A stretch of 64,000 bases of DNA from JAPXSY01 sp033812795 (lineage in GTDB: Bacteria; Verrucomicrobiota; Kiritimatiellia; RFP12; UBA1067). The DNA lies in NCBI GenBank assembly GCA_033812795.1, contig JAPXSY010000009.1:6139-70138 (forward strand). The letters run 5' to 3'. Numbering within the stretch: position 1 is the first letter of the stretch; each line of letters starts with the position of its first letter. The notes under the pieces are model-generated. The model was not told the origin of the DNA, did not search any database, and was given only the letters and a program-made list of their open reading frames with translations. Shown here one piece after another: positions 35,830 to 45,160 of the stretch. The position numbers were made by a program, and so were the translations under genes.

Positions 35830-37230
35830 ATGAGACAGAGCGATAGACCCGTCAATCGGGGCGCACGGGGAGGATGGCGTTTGGAACTCATCCTCTTAAG
35901 CGCGCTTTTGACCTCGGCGTTTGCCGCAGGATGCGTGCTGGTCTTGCTCAAAGGCCGGCACGACCGGCAGGCGCATCTGGCGGCGACTGCCACCGTGCTG
36001 CAGGAGGGGGAAGCGCTGCTGCAGGCGTTGTGCGATCTGGGCGATTGCTCTTCAACCCATCCCTCGCCAGCGGAATGGCGGCGGTTCTCAACCGTTGTGG
36101 ACAGTGCCTTCGCGGTCCGCAAGGACGTCCAGTCCGTTTCGGTTTCGCGCAACGGCATCACCGTTTTCCAACGCCAGGCAGGCGGACTCCATCCCCCGCA
36201 AGGGGAGAGCGCGGAATCCCGTGCCCGGGAAAAAGAGCGGCGGGTCGAGACCGAGATCGCTCCCGGCACCCTGGAAATCAACGGCGAGCCGCAGTCGGTT
36301 TTCGTCATCACACGCACCCAGACGCTGGATGATGGCGGCCGGGTGGTCACCGAAGCCACCTTCCGCCGCGAGGCGGTCGGGGCAGAGGAACGGACCGCGC
36401 GTTCGCTGGTCTCTTCGCTCTTCTGGTTTTCGCTGGCGGTGGTGTTTCTCTCCTTCGCGCTCTGTGCAGCGGTGCTGGTGTTCTTTGTCGCGCGCGACCG
36501 GCGGCGCGAACAGCGAGCCCGCCGTGAAGAACACCTCGCCTTTTCAGGCGTTCTGGCCAACGGAATCCTGCACGACTTCCGCAACCCGATGTCCGCCGTG
36601 CGTCTCGACGCCCAAATGCTGGGACGGGAAATGGCCCGCGCCGACGGGTTCCGCGCGGAGCGTGTGCGTGATCTGGCGGAGCGTATCGCCCGCACCATGG
36701 CGCGGATGGACAAGGTGTTTCAGGAGTTCCTTTTCCTCGCCAAGCCGGCCGACGAGCAACCGGAAACCGTGCGGATCGAGCAGGTTGTGCGGGAGTGCGT
36801 AGACACCCTCGCCCCGCGCCTCGAACAGGCCGGGGTCCATGTCGCGATCCACGCTCCGGACACGATGCCAGCCGTCTCCGCATTCCCCTTCGCACTGCGA
36901 CGGGCGCTGCTGAATGTCCTGATGAACGCGATTCAGTTCGCCCCGGAGGGCAGTGAAATCACGGCAACCATCGAGGAGCGCGGGCGGCACATCGTGCTGG
37001 ATGTGCTGGACCGCGGTCCGGGCATTCCGCCGTCCGAGCGTGAAAAGGTCTTCGAGATGTTTTTCTCGGGACGTCCCGGCGGAACCGGGTTGGGGCTCTT
37101 TCTGGCACGGACCGCAGTGCGACGCTGCGGCGGCGACATACAAGTCCTTACGCGTGAGGGCGGAGGGGCCGATCTGCGCATCACCTTGCCTGTGGCACCC
37201 CCGTCCTCCCCACCCCCCTCCGATGTGTAA
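35830..37230 (+). CDS. Membrane sensor histidine kinase (NtrB-like)
   Basis: 466 residues. Two transmembrane helices (LELILLSALLTSAFAAGCVLV near 20-40; FWFSLAVVFLSFALCAAVLVFF near 198-220) enclose a periplasmic sensing region. The cytoplasmic part has an H-box ILHDFRNPMSAVRL with the phosphorylated His248, N-box NVLMNAIQF, G1 DRGPGIP and G2 GGTGLGLFLA, all complete. It would phosphorylate the adjacent NtrC-type regulator, whose gene starts within a few bases of the stop codon. The signal is unknown; the ABC/Bat cluster downstream suggests envelope stress. ATG 35830 has no strong Shine-Dalgarno. Confidence 0.9.
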   Translation: MRQSDRPVNRGARGGWRLELILLSALLTSAFAAGCVLVLLKGRHDRQAHLAATATVLQEGEALLQALCDLGDCSSTHPSPAEWRRFSTVVDSAFAVRKDVQSVSVSRNGITVFQRQAGGLHPPQGESAESRAREKERRVETEIAPGTLEINGEPQSVFVITRTQTLDDGGRVVTEATFRREAVGAEERTARSLVSSLFWFSLAVVFLSFALCAAVLVFFVARDRRREQRARREEHLAFSGVLANGILHDFRNPMSAVRLDAQMLGREMARADGFRAERVRDLAERIARTMARMDKVFQEFLFLAKPADEQPETVRIEQVVRECVDTLAPRLEQAGVHVAIHAPDTMPAVSAFPFALRRALLNVLMNAIQFAPEGSEITATIEERGRHIVLDVLDRGPGIPPSEREKVFEMFFSGRPGGTGLGLFLARTAVRRCGGDIQVLTREGGGADLRITLPVAPPSSPPPSDV

Positions 37231-37237
37231 TCCTCTT

Positions 37238-38611
<1,374 letters not shown>

Positions 38612-38637
38612 GCGTGTACCCCATGAAGTGGAAAAAA

Positions 38638-38652
38638 TGGCACACTTTCTGC
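38638..38652 (+). promoter_or_regulatory. Sigma-54 promoter (-24/-12)
   Basis: TGGCAC-ACTTT-CTGC: the GG at 38639-38640 and the GC at 38651-38652 are exactly ten bases apart, and only one base departs from the TGGCAC-N5-TTGC consensus. It lies 27 bp after the NtrC-family gene and ~85 bp before the ABC ATPase gene. An NtrC-type activator encoded next door makes a functional site likely. Confidence 0.7.
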
Positions 38653-38737
38653 TACTTTCGACGTGATTTTTTGTCATCCCTCTGCTCTGGCAAGGGATCC
38701 TGTTTCAACCAACAACCCAAGACGAAGAGGAGTCAGG

Positions 38738-39469
38738 ATGCTGACCGTAAGTAACCTTAAAAAGAACTTCGGCCCGATCCAGGCGGTGAAGGATGTATCG
38801 TTCACTGTCGAAAAAGGCGAAGTTCTTGGTTTTCTCGGGCCGAACGGCGCGGGCAAATCCACAACGATGCGGATGATAACCGGGTTCATCCCGCCAACAG
38901 CGGGAACCGCAACGATCTGCGGTCATGATATCTTGACCGAACCGGTTGCCGCCAAAGCCTGTATCGGCTATCTCCCCGAGAATGCGCCAAGTTATCACAC
39001 CATGACTGTGACAGATTTTCTCACTTTCATCGGCAAGGTGCGGGGATACACGGGTCAGGAACTGAAAGATCAGGTTGAGTCGGTGATCAAGAAGAGCCGT
39101 CTGGAGACGGTCCGCAACCAGACCATCGAGACGCTTTCGAAGGGGTATCGGCAGCGCACCTGTTTCGCTCAGGCGATTTTACATGACCCCCCGGTGCTGA
39201 TCATGGACGAGCCTACGGACGGGCTGGACCCGAATCAGAAATTCGTGGTGCGCGAGATGATCAAGGAGATGGCCGCAGACAAGGCGATCATTGTTTCGAC
39301 CCACATTCTGGAGGAGGTGGACGCGGTCTGCACGCGGGTGATTGTGATCGCGGACGGCGAGGTGGTCGCCAATGCCACACCCGCTGAGTTGCGCGCGCAA
39401 GATCCCCAGGGACGCCTTGACGTGGTGTTCCGCAACCTGACCATGACGGAGGGTGTTTCCCATGTGTAA
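38738..39469 (+). CDS. ABC transporter ATP-binding protein (GldA-like)
   Basis: 243 residues from ATG 38738 with GAGGAG six bases upstream. Walker A GPNGAGKST (34-42), signature LSKGYRQR, which is the variant seen in GldA/NatA-type ABC-2 exporters, Walker B VLIMDEPTDGLDP and the H-loop STHILEE are intact. It energises the permease encoded by the next gene, whose start overlaps by 8 bp. Together with the GldG-like and DUF4340 proteins it forms the Gld-type ABC complex found in many PVC and Bacteroidota genomes; outside gliding bacteria its substrate is unknown. Confidence 0.9.
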   Translation: MLTVSNLKKNFGPIQAVKDVSFTVEKGEVLGFLGPNGAGKSTTMRMITGFIPPTAGTATICGHDILTEPVAAKACIGYLPENAPSYHTMTVTDFLTFIGKVRGYTGQELKDQVESVIKKSRLETVRNQTIETLSKGYRQRTCFAQAILHDPPVLIMDEPTDGLDPNQKFVVREMIKEMAADKAIIVSTHILEEVDAVCTRVIVIADGEVVANATPAELRAQDPQGRLDVVFRNLTMTEGVSHV

Positions 39470-40208
39470 TGTTAAAAACATCAAGTCCATTTTCGAACGC
39501 GAGTTCAAATCCTATTTCGACTCGCCGGTGGCCTATGTGTTTCTGGTCGCCTTTCTCGTGCTGATCGGATTCCTGACCTTCGGCGTGGCCATGTTTTACG
39601 AGCGGCGCCAGGCCAACCTGATGCCCTTCTTTTTCTGGCATCCCTGGGTTTATCTGCTGCTGGTGCCTGCGGCCACCATGGGGCTCTGGGCCGAGGAGCG
39701 CCGTACCGGCACGATCGAGCTGCTGCTCACCTTGCCGGTGACGCTGGCGGAGACCCTCGTGGCCAAGTTTCTCGCGGCCTGGGCCTTTATCGGCATCGCG
39801 CTGGCGTTGACCTTCCCGATCGTGCTGACGACGGCATGGTTGGGTAACCCCGACATGGGGGCGATCTTCTGCGGCTACCTCGGGTCGCTGCTGCTTTCGG
39901 GGGCCTGTGTCGCCATCGGGGTCTTCGCCTCGGCCCTTTCGCGTAGCCAGGTCATCGGCTTCGTGATCGCCTTGGCGATCTGCCTGTTTATGCTGATCAT
40001 CGGGTTCGACCCCGTGATCAACGCCGTCGCCGGTTGGGGCGTACCCGCCGGGCTGGTCGATGCCGTCGCGTCGTGCAGCCTGATGCGGCATTTTGATGCC
40101 ATGCGGCGCGGGGTCATCGACTTCCATGACATCGGCTACTACGTCAGCGTGATCCTCTTCATGCTGGCCGCCGCACATGTCGTCACCGACAACCGCAAGG
40201 CCTCGTAA
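39462..40208 (+). CDS. ABC-2 permease (GldF-like)
   Basis: 248 residues with six predicted membrane helices. FEREFKSYFDSPVAYVF and WAEERRTGTIELLLTLPVT are hallmark phrases of the GldF/ABC-2 family; the latter is the coupling region that contacts the ATPase. ATG 39462 overlaps the end of the ATPase gene, with GGAGGG upstream. It partners with the preceding ATPase and the following GldG-like protein in the inner membrane. Confidence 0.9.
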   Translation: MCNVKNIKSIFEREFKSYFDSPVAYVFLVAFLVLIGFLTFGVAMFYERRQANLMPFFFWHPWVYLLLVPAATMGLWAEERRTGTIELLLTLPVTLAETLVAKFLAAWAFIGIALALTFPIVLTTAWLGNPDMGAIFCGYLGSLLLSGACVAIGVFASALSRSQVIGFVIALAICLFMLIIGFDPVINAVAGWGVPAGLVDAVASCSLMRHFDAMRRGVIDFHDIGYYVSVILFMLAAAHVVTDNRKAS

Positions 40209-40256
40209 GCCCATCGAAATCGTAACACAGCCATCACGTATTGGGAGCGTACAGCT

Positions 40257-42167
40257 ATGTCTGACAAGCAAACAAAAGGATTTTCACGCATCGGCACCGG
40301 TGCCGCGGGTCTCGCCGCCCTGCTGGTGATTCTCGGCGCCGCCAACCTCATCATCGCGAACCTGCGCCTGCGGGTGGATCTCACCGCTGAGAAGCTCTAT
40401 ACCCTCTCGCAGGGTTCGCGGCAGGTGCTGGGCAAACTGGAGAACGATGTGGTGCTGAAATTCTACTTCAGCGCAAGTTCCGCCGATATGCCCATGGGCC
40501 TCAAAACGTATGCCACGCAAGTGCAGGATCTGCTCAAAGAGTATGAGATCGCGGGACGGGGACGCATCACGCTGGAGGCCTATGACCCGAAACCCGACTC
40601 GGACTCCGAGGAGTGGGCGCAGCGTTACGGCATCGAGCCGCAACAGACCAACCCCTTCGGCCAACCGGTGTATTTCGGGCTGGTCGCGGTCAGCGGGGAT
40701 CAGGAACAGGTGATACCCGGCTTCAACCCGCGTACGGAAGCCACGCTGGAATATGATATCACGCGCCTCATCACCCGGGCGGCCTGGCCGGAAAAACCGG
40801 TGCTCGGCGTACTGAGCAGCCTGAGCGTGCTCGGTTCCCCCCAGAACCCCATGATGATGATGCAGCGCCGCCAGCAGCAGGATCAGGGCTGGATGGCTTT
40901 TCGCGAACTGCGCAAGGACTATGTCGTCCGGGAGGTTCGTCCCGACACGGAAACGATCGACAACGATGTCAAAACCCTCATCGTGGTCCATCCGAAGGAC
41001 CTCTCCGATCAGACGCTCTTCGCGATCGACCAGTTCGTGTTGCGGGGCGGACGGCTCGTGGTCTGCGTCGACCCCTTCAGCATCGCGGACTTCGAGGCTA
41101 ACCAGCAGCAGAATCCGATGATGATGCAGATGGGCGGCGGACAGGCCGGTCCCTCCACCCTCGGCAAACTGTTTGACGCCTGGGGCGTCAGCTTCGACAC
41201 CTCCAAGGTCGTGGCCGACTTGAGTTGTGCAACGAAACTCAATGCAGGCAACGGGCGCATCGAGGAAAATCCGGCCTTTCTCTCGCTGGGCACCGCGAAC
41301 ATGGCCAAGGACGATCTTCTGACCGCGCAACTGTCCCAAGTGATGATGCCCTTTGCGGGCGCGCTGTCCGCCAACACGCCCAAGGAGATCATCTTCACGC
41401 CGCTCATCACCACCTCCCGCGATCACGCCTGTCTGGTGGATCAGATGAACGCCCAGTTCGGCATGGGTGCCATGCGCGCCCAGCTCAAACCCGATGGCGC
41501 GCAACGCGTGCTGGCAGCACGCCTCCACGGCACCTTCAAGACGGCCTTCCCCCAAGGGGTCGGCACGAACGGCACGGACCAAGCTGCCGCCACCAATGCC
41601 GCGCCGAATCATCTGACTTCGGGAACCAGCACGGTGATGGTTTTCGGCGACACCGATTTCCTGAACGACCGTTTCTGCGTGCAGATCATCAACTCGCTGT
41701 TCGGCTCCATCGCGCAACCGATCAATGACAACCTGACCCTTTTCGGCAACACGGTTGAACAGTTCGCCGGACGGGAGGAGCTGATCGGCGTGCGGTCGCG
41801 TGGCCAGTTCAATCGCCCGTTCGTCAAGGTGGATCAACTCGAAGTGAAGGCCATGCGGCAGTGGCAGGCCGAGGAGGAGCGTCTTGAGGCCGCGTTGCAG
41901 GAGACGCAGCAGCGTCTGACCGAACTGCAACAGAGAAAGAGCGGCAATGAGCGCCTGATCCTCTCGAAAGAGCAGCAGGCCGAACTGGAGCAGTTCCGCA
42001 AAACGCAGGTCGAGACGCGCAAGCAGCTCAAAAAGGTGCGCAAAAACCTGAACAGCGAAATCGAGCGTCTGGGCCTGTTCCTGAAAGTCCTGAACATCGC
42101 CCTGGTGCCGTTGCTGGTAATCGGCTTCGGAGTCCAGCGCGGACTGCGCCGTAGAGGGCGCCGCTGA
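40257..42167 (+). CDS. GldG-like ABC auxiliary membrane protein
   Basis: 636 residues. An N-terminal transmembrane helix (AAGLAALLVILGAANLIIANL), the phrase RVDLTAEKLYTLSQGSRQVL and a large periplasmic domain identify the ABC-type auxiliary (GldG) family. A second helix closes the protein (LGLFLKVLNIALVPLLVIGFGV), preceded by a ~100-residue coiled coil rich in Gln/Glu/Leu. Two Met-rich patches (NPMMMM near 200; NPMMMQMGGG near 285) are unusual. In the operon it follows the permease by 48 bp and precedes DUF4340. Confidence 0.85.
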   Translation: MSDKQTKGFSRIGTGAAGLAALLVILGAANLIIANLRLRVDLTAEKLYTLSQGSRQVLGKLENDVVLKFYFSASSADMPMGLKTYATQVQDLLKEYEIAGRGRITLEAYDPKPDSDSEEWAQRYGIEPQQTNPFGQPVYFGLVAVSGDQEQVIPGFNPRTEATLEYDITRLITRAAWPEKPVLGVLSSLSVLGSPQNPMMMMQRRQQQDQGWMAFRELRKDYVVREVRPDTETIDNDVKTLIVVHPKDLSDQTLFAIDQFVLRGGRLVVCVDPFSIADFEANQQQNPMMMQMGGGQAGPSTLGKLFDAWGVSFDTSKVVADLSCATKLNAGNGRIEENPAFLSLGTANMAKDDLLTAQLSQVMMPFAGALSANTPKEIIFTPLITTSRDHACLVDQMNAQFGMGAMRAQLKPDGAQRVLAARLHGTFKTAFPQGVGTNGTDQAAATNAAPNHLTSGTSTVMVFGDTDFLNDRFCVQIINSLFGSIAQPINDNLTLFGNTVEQFAGREELIGVRSRGQFNRPFVKVDQLEVKAMRQWQAEEERLEAALQETQQRLTELQQRKSGNERLILSKEQQAELEQFRKTQVETRKQLKKVRKNLNSEIERLGLFLKVLNIALVPLLVIGFGVQRGLRRRGRR

Positions 42168-42252
42168 TCCGACGGGGCCGGGGCGGCACAGCCGTCCCGG
42201 CTTCCCGACGCATCCCTTTTGTCCCGTAACCTCTCCAACAAGGATTCGTATC

Positions 42253-43386
42253 ATGACACAAAAGAAACTCGTCACCCTCATCATTACGGCGGTCGTGCTG
42301 GTCGGACTCGCCTACCTCACCAGCTCCAGCAGAAAAATGAAAACCCCTTCGCTGGTGGGCAAGCCTGTGGTCCGAACCTTTGATCTCAGCGAAGTCGCGA
42401 AGATCGAGGCCGGTTCCCAGAATGGCGCGAAGCTGATGCTCGAAAGCACGGACACCGGCTGGGTGATCCGCTCGCTCTTCGGATATCCCGCCGACATCGC
42501 CAAAATCCGAGAGAACCTGCTGAAACTTAAGGACCTTAAGGCGGGACATGTGGCTGTCGGCAAAAAGCTGGAGAACCCGGTGCTGGTCGATCTGCAGAAC
42601 GCTTCCGGCAAATCGCTCGCCAGCCTGCGTCTCGGCGATAAACACATGCGCCAGCCCTCAGGCGAGATGTCGCAATTCGGCGGCGGCGGATATCCGGACG
42701 GACGCTACGTCGCCGGAGAGACCGATGACACCGTTGTTCTGGTTAAGGAAACGCTCGATGCGTTTGACGGTGATGTCAAGAGCTGGACCGACACGCAGAT
42801 TGCCTCGGTGCCATCGGCTGACGTGACGGCCGCCGAAATGACGCGCGATGGCAAAACCGTTAAGCTCGCCAGAAAAGACGGCACCTGGACGTTGGAAGGC
42901 CTCGGAGCCAAGGAGGAACTCGACACCTCCAAGACCTACAGCGTCGAGTCGGCGCTCAGCTATCTGAATTTCAACGCCGTTGTCGATCCCGCCCTCACCG
43001 ACGAGCAACTCGGCCTGACCACCGGCGCGGTCTTTACCGTCGCCCTCAAGAACGGCGAACGCTACACCGCCAAGATCGGCGGCGTCGCTGAAGGCGGCAC
43101 CGACCGCTACATCCGCCTGAACGCGGCCTTCACGCCGGTCGGCACGAACGAGACCGAAAACGCCGCACTCACCAAGAAGGTGGACGACTTCAACGCCAAG
43201 TCCGGCAAGTGGGTCTACGCGATCTCCTCCTACAACGCGGAGAACATGACCAAGGGCCGCGCCGATTTCGTCAAACCGAAGGAGGAGCCCAAGGAAGAGG
43301 AAGCGCCCAAAGACGAGGCGAAGAAAGAGGAAGCGCCTAAGAAAGAAGAGAAACCCAACGCGGGCGAAGCCCGCAGCCCAAGTTAA
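42253..43386 (+). CDS. DUF4340 protein, C-terminus displaced by an insertion
   Basis: 377 residues. An N-terminal signal anchor (KLVTLIITAVVLVGLAYLT) is followed by the periplasmic DUF4340 domain (FDLSEVAKIEAGSQNG... GWVIRSLFGYPAD..., KLARKDGTWTLEG). DUF4340 proteins regularly accompany GldG-like proteins. The C-terminus is a low-complexity Lys/Glu/Ala/Pro tail (KEEPKEEEAPKDEAKKEEAP). The last nine codons (NAGEARSPS and stop) come from a repeat element starting at 43357. The natural continuation of the tail lies beyond the element at 43517-43570. Confidence 0.85.
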   Translation: MTQKKLVTLIITAVVLVGLAYLTSSSRKMKTPSLVGKPVVRTFDLSEVAKIEAGSQNGAKLMLESTDTGWVIRSLFGYPADIAKIRENLLKLKDLKAGHVAVGKKLENPVLVDLQNASGKSLASLRLGDKHMRQPSGEMSQFGGGGYPDGRYVAGETDDTVVLVKETLDAFDGDVKSWTDTQIASVPSADVTAAEMTRDGKTVKLARKDGTWTLEGLGAKEELDTSKTYSVESALSYLNFNAVVDPALTDEQLGLTTGAVFTVALKNGERYTAKIGGVAEGGTDRYIRLNAAFTPVGTNETENAALTKKVDDFNAKSGKWVYAISSYNAENMTKGRADFVKPKEEPKEEEAPKDEAKKEEAPKKEEKPNAGEARSPS

Positions 43387-43516
43387 TTAGTGCATTAGCG
43401 CGTTAGTGCATTAGTTTGTCCGGGAGCGCGTTACCCCAAAAAACCTCTGCGTCTCTGCGCCTCTGCGTTAAACAAACAACTTGTTTTTTATCGCGCTTGT
43501 TGAGCCGTAAGGCACT
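43357..43516 (+). mobile_element. 160-bp ORF-less repeat element inserted into the DUF4340 gene
   Basis: Starts with the GC-rich hairpin motif AACGCGGGCGAAGCCCGCA. It continues with TTAGTGCATTAGCGCG-type repeats (43387-43415) of the same family as 6998-7054, then CTCTGCGT/CTCTGCGC units (43445-43471). A removal of 43357-43516 (160 bp) restores one continuous reading frame from the present DUF4340 gene into the tail at 43517. No gene and no obvious target duplication are seen. Confidence 0.7.
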
Positions 43517-43570
43517 AAAGACGCGCCCAAAGACGAGACCAAGCAAGAAGACAAAAAAGCAGACAAATGA
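43517..43570 (+). pseudogene. Stranded original 3' end of the DUF4340 gene
   Basis: These 54 bases read KDAPKDETKQEDKKADK and stop. The composition is the same as the Lys/Glu/Asp/Pro tail of the DUF4340 protein, whose current stop is at 43386. The TGA (43568-43570) overlaps the moxR ATG (43567-43569) as ATGA, a classic coupled operon junction. The frame differs from that of the DUF4340 gene by exactly what a 160-bp insertion would cause. Confidence 0.8.
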
Positions 43571-44550
43571 ACTTAGAAAACACCACCAACCGGATCGCCG
43601 CGCAAGCGGAAACGTTGTCGGCCATCCGACAGGAAGTCAACACGGTGATCGTCGGCCAGGAAAAACTGATCGACCGTTTGATCATCGCCCTGATCACCGG
43701 CGGGCACATCCTGCTCGAAGGTGTGCCGGGACTCGCCAAGACCCTTGCGGTCAAGACGTTGGCCGATGCCCTCGGACTGCACTTTCAGCGCATCTCGTTC
43801 ACACCGGATCTATTACCTGCGGATGTGGTCGGCACCCTGATCTACAACCCAAAGGACGCGACCTTCACACCCAAAAAAGGACCGGTCTTCACCAACCTGC
43901 TGCTCGCGGATGAGATCAACCGCGCCCCCGCCAAAGTGCAGAGCGCGCTGCTCGAAGCCATGCAGGAACGTCAGGTCACCATCGGCGACAACACCTATCC
44001 CCTACCCGCCCCCTTTCTGGTGATGGCCACGCAAAACCCGATCGAGCAGGAAGGCACCTACCCGCTACCTGAAGCGCAGGTCGACCGTTTCATGCTCAAA
44101 TGCGTCATCACCTATCCGTCGCGGGATGATGAACGACGCATCATGAACCGCTTCACCCAAAAACCGCCCGCGCCGGCCAAGGCGGTGGTCACCGCCGCCG
44201 ACATCCAAACGTTGCGTGACACGCTTGATCAGGTGTATTGCGACGAAAAGGTGGGCGACTACATCCTCGACATTGTCTTTGCCACGCGCGACCCCGCAAC
44301 GCATAAACTCGATAAGCTCACGCACCAGATTCAGATGGGCGCTTCGCCGCGCGCGACGCTCTGCCTCAATCTGGCCGCGCGCGCCAACGCGATGATGCAC
44401 GGCCGTGCTTACGCCACGCCGCAGGACGTCAAGGAGATCGCCCACGATGTGCTGCGCCACCGCATCATGCTCACCTACGAAGCCGAAGCCGAGGAAGTCA
44501 CCACCGATACGATCATCACGCAAATACTTAGCGAGATTCCCGTCCCGTGA
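43567..44550 (+). CDS. MoxR-type AAA+ ATPase
   Basis: 327 residues, full length. Walker A GVPGLAKT (52-59), Walker B LLLADEIN, sensor 1 MATQNPIEQEGTYPLPEAQ and the C-terminal lid are typical of the MoxR subfamily, chaperone-like ATPases that act with DUF58 and VWA proteins. It has no clear Shine-Dalgarno; its ATG overlaps the stranded DUF4340 stop, so translation was probably coupled before the insertion. It opens the Bat part of the cluster. Confidence 0.95.
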   Translation: MNLENTTNRIAAQAETLSAIRQEVNTVIVGQEKLIDRLIIALITGGHILLEGVPGLAKTLAVKTLADALGLHFQRISFTPDLLPADVVGTLIYNPKDATFTPKKGPVFTNLLLADEINRAPAKVQSALLEAMQERQVTIGDNTYPLPAPFLVMATQNPIEQEGTYPLPEAQVDRFMLKCVITYPSRDDERRIMNRFTQKPPAPAKAVVTAADIQTLRDTLDQVYCDEKVGDYILDIVFATRDPATHKLDKLTHQIQMGASPRATLCLNLAARANAMMHGRAYATPQDVKEIAHDVLRHRIMLTYEAEAEEVTTDTIITQILSEIPVP

Positions 44551-44634
44551 GAGAAAGTAATAAGTAGTAGGTAATAAGTAGTAGGTAATAGGTAATAAGT
44601 GATAGGTAGTAAGTGAGAAGGAGAGGAGGAGACG
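44551..44634 (+). repeat. Left repeat arm of the first S23 cassette
   Basis: Begins directly after the moxR stop codon. Imperfect 7-10 base units (GTAATAAGTA, GTAGGTAATA) run to ~44615 and pass into GAGAAGGAGAGGAGGAGAC, which supplies a strong Shine-Dalgarno to the enclosed gene. Confidence 0.85.
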
Positions 44635-44637
44635 GTT

Positions 44638-45066
44638 ATGCGCCAGGCAGATGATCCTGTTACGGAAAAGGCGAAGTTGTTTGCGATTCGCATTATCCGA
44701 CTGTATCAGCACCTGACAGAAGAAAAACGGGAGTTTGTTCTTTCTAAACAAGTGCTACGCAGTGGCACGAGTGTTGGTGCCAATCGAACAGAGGCTGTCT
44801 ATGCTTGCAGTGACAAAGACTTTCTCTATAAAAACAAGGTCGCGCTGAGCGAGTGCGCCGAAACCCTTTATTGGCTCGGGTTGTTGCAGGCTACCGGATA
44901 TATCACTGACGAACGGTTTTCCACTATCTTTAATGACTGTGAGGAACTCATCAAAATCCTCACATCGATAGTCAAGACGCTCGAATCGAAAAAAGACTCA
45001 CTATCGGGCCAAGTGCGAGAAGTCCCCTTAGACGAAATGTATCCCCTTCCCGACGAGTTACTCTGA
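44638..45066 (+). CDS. Four-helix bundle protein, S23 / 23S rRNA intervening-sequence family
   Basis: 142 residues. The family signature is complete: FAIRIIRLYQHL, FVLSKQVLRSGTSVGANRTEA, then the KDFLYKNKVALSECAETLYWLGLL helix. Four amphipathic helices form a small bundle, basic on one face. Family members are encoded in 23S rRNA intervening sequences (Leptospira, Coxiella) and a related bundle (Avd) serves diversity-generating retroelements, but no reverse transcriptase is present here. GGAGGAGA precedes the ATG. The gene is framed by inverted repeat arrays inside the Bat operon and is ~40% similar to the second S23 gene at 48510 by eye. Confidence 0.9.
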   Translation: MRQADDPVTEKAKLFAIRIIRLYQHLTEEKREFVLSKQVLRSGTSVGANRTEAVYACSDKDFLYKNKVALSECAETLYWLGLLQATGYITDERFSTIFNDCEELIKILTSIVKTLESKKDSLSGQVREVPLDEMYPLPDELL

Positions 45067-45160
45067 TCTTTCACTTACCACTCCTTACCTCTTACCCATT
45101 ACCTCTTACCTCTTACCCATTACCTCTTACCTATTACCTATTACTTATTACCTATTACCT
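45067..45160 (-). repeat. Right repeat arm of the first S23 cassette
   Basis: Runs from the S23 stop codon to the DUF58 start codon and consists of TACCTCTTACCCAT and TACCTATTAC units. It leaves the DUF58 gene without a recognisable ribosome binding site. The same TACCTCTTACC array reappears at 46281-46410. Confidence 0.85.

Larger units (their letters stand above)
44551..45160 (+). mobile_element. Putative cassette: S23 four-helix-bundle gene between inverted TAATAGG arrays
   Basis: The cassette fills the whole moxR-DUF58 junction. The left arm (44551-44634) is built of GTAATAAGTAGTAGGTAATA-type units; the right arm (45067-45160) is built of TACCTATTACC/TACCTCTTACCC units, the reverse complement of the same theme. 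The inner ends also match (GGTAGTAAGTGAGAAGG against the complement of TTTCACTTACCACTCC). In RNA the arms would pair into a long stem with the gene in the loop. S23-family genes are known from excised 23S rRNA intervening sequences with the same stem-plus-ORF design. No transposase is seen. Confidence 0.6.
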
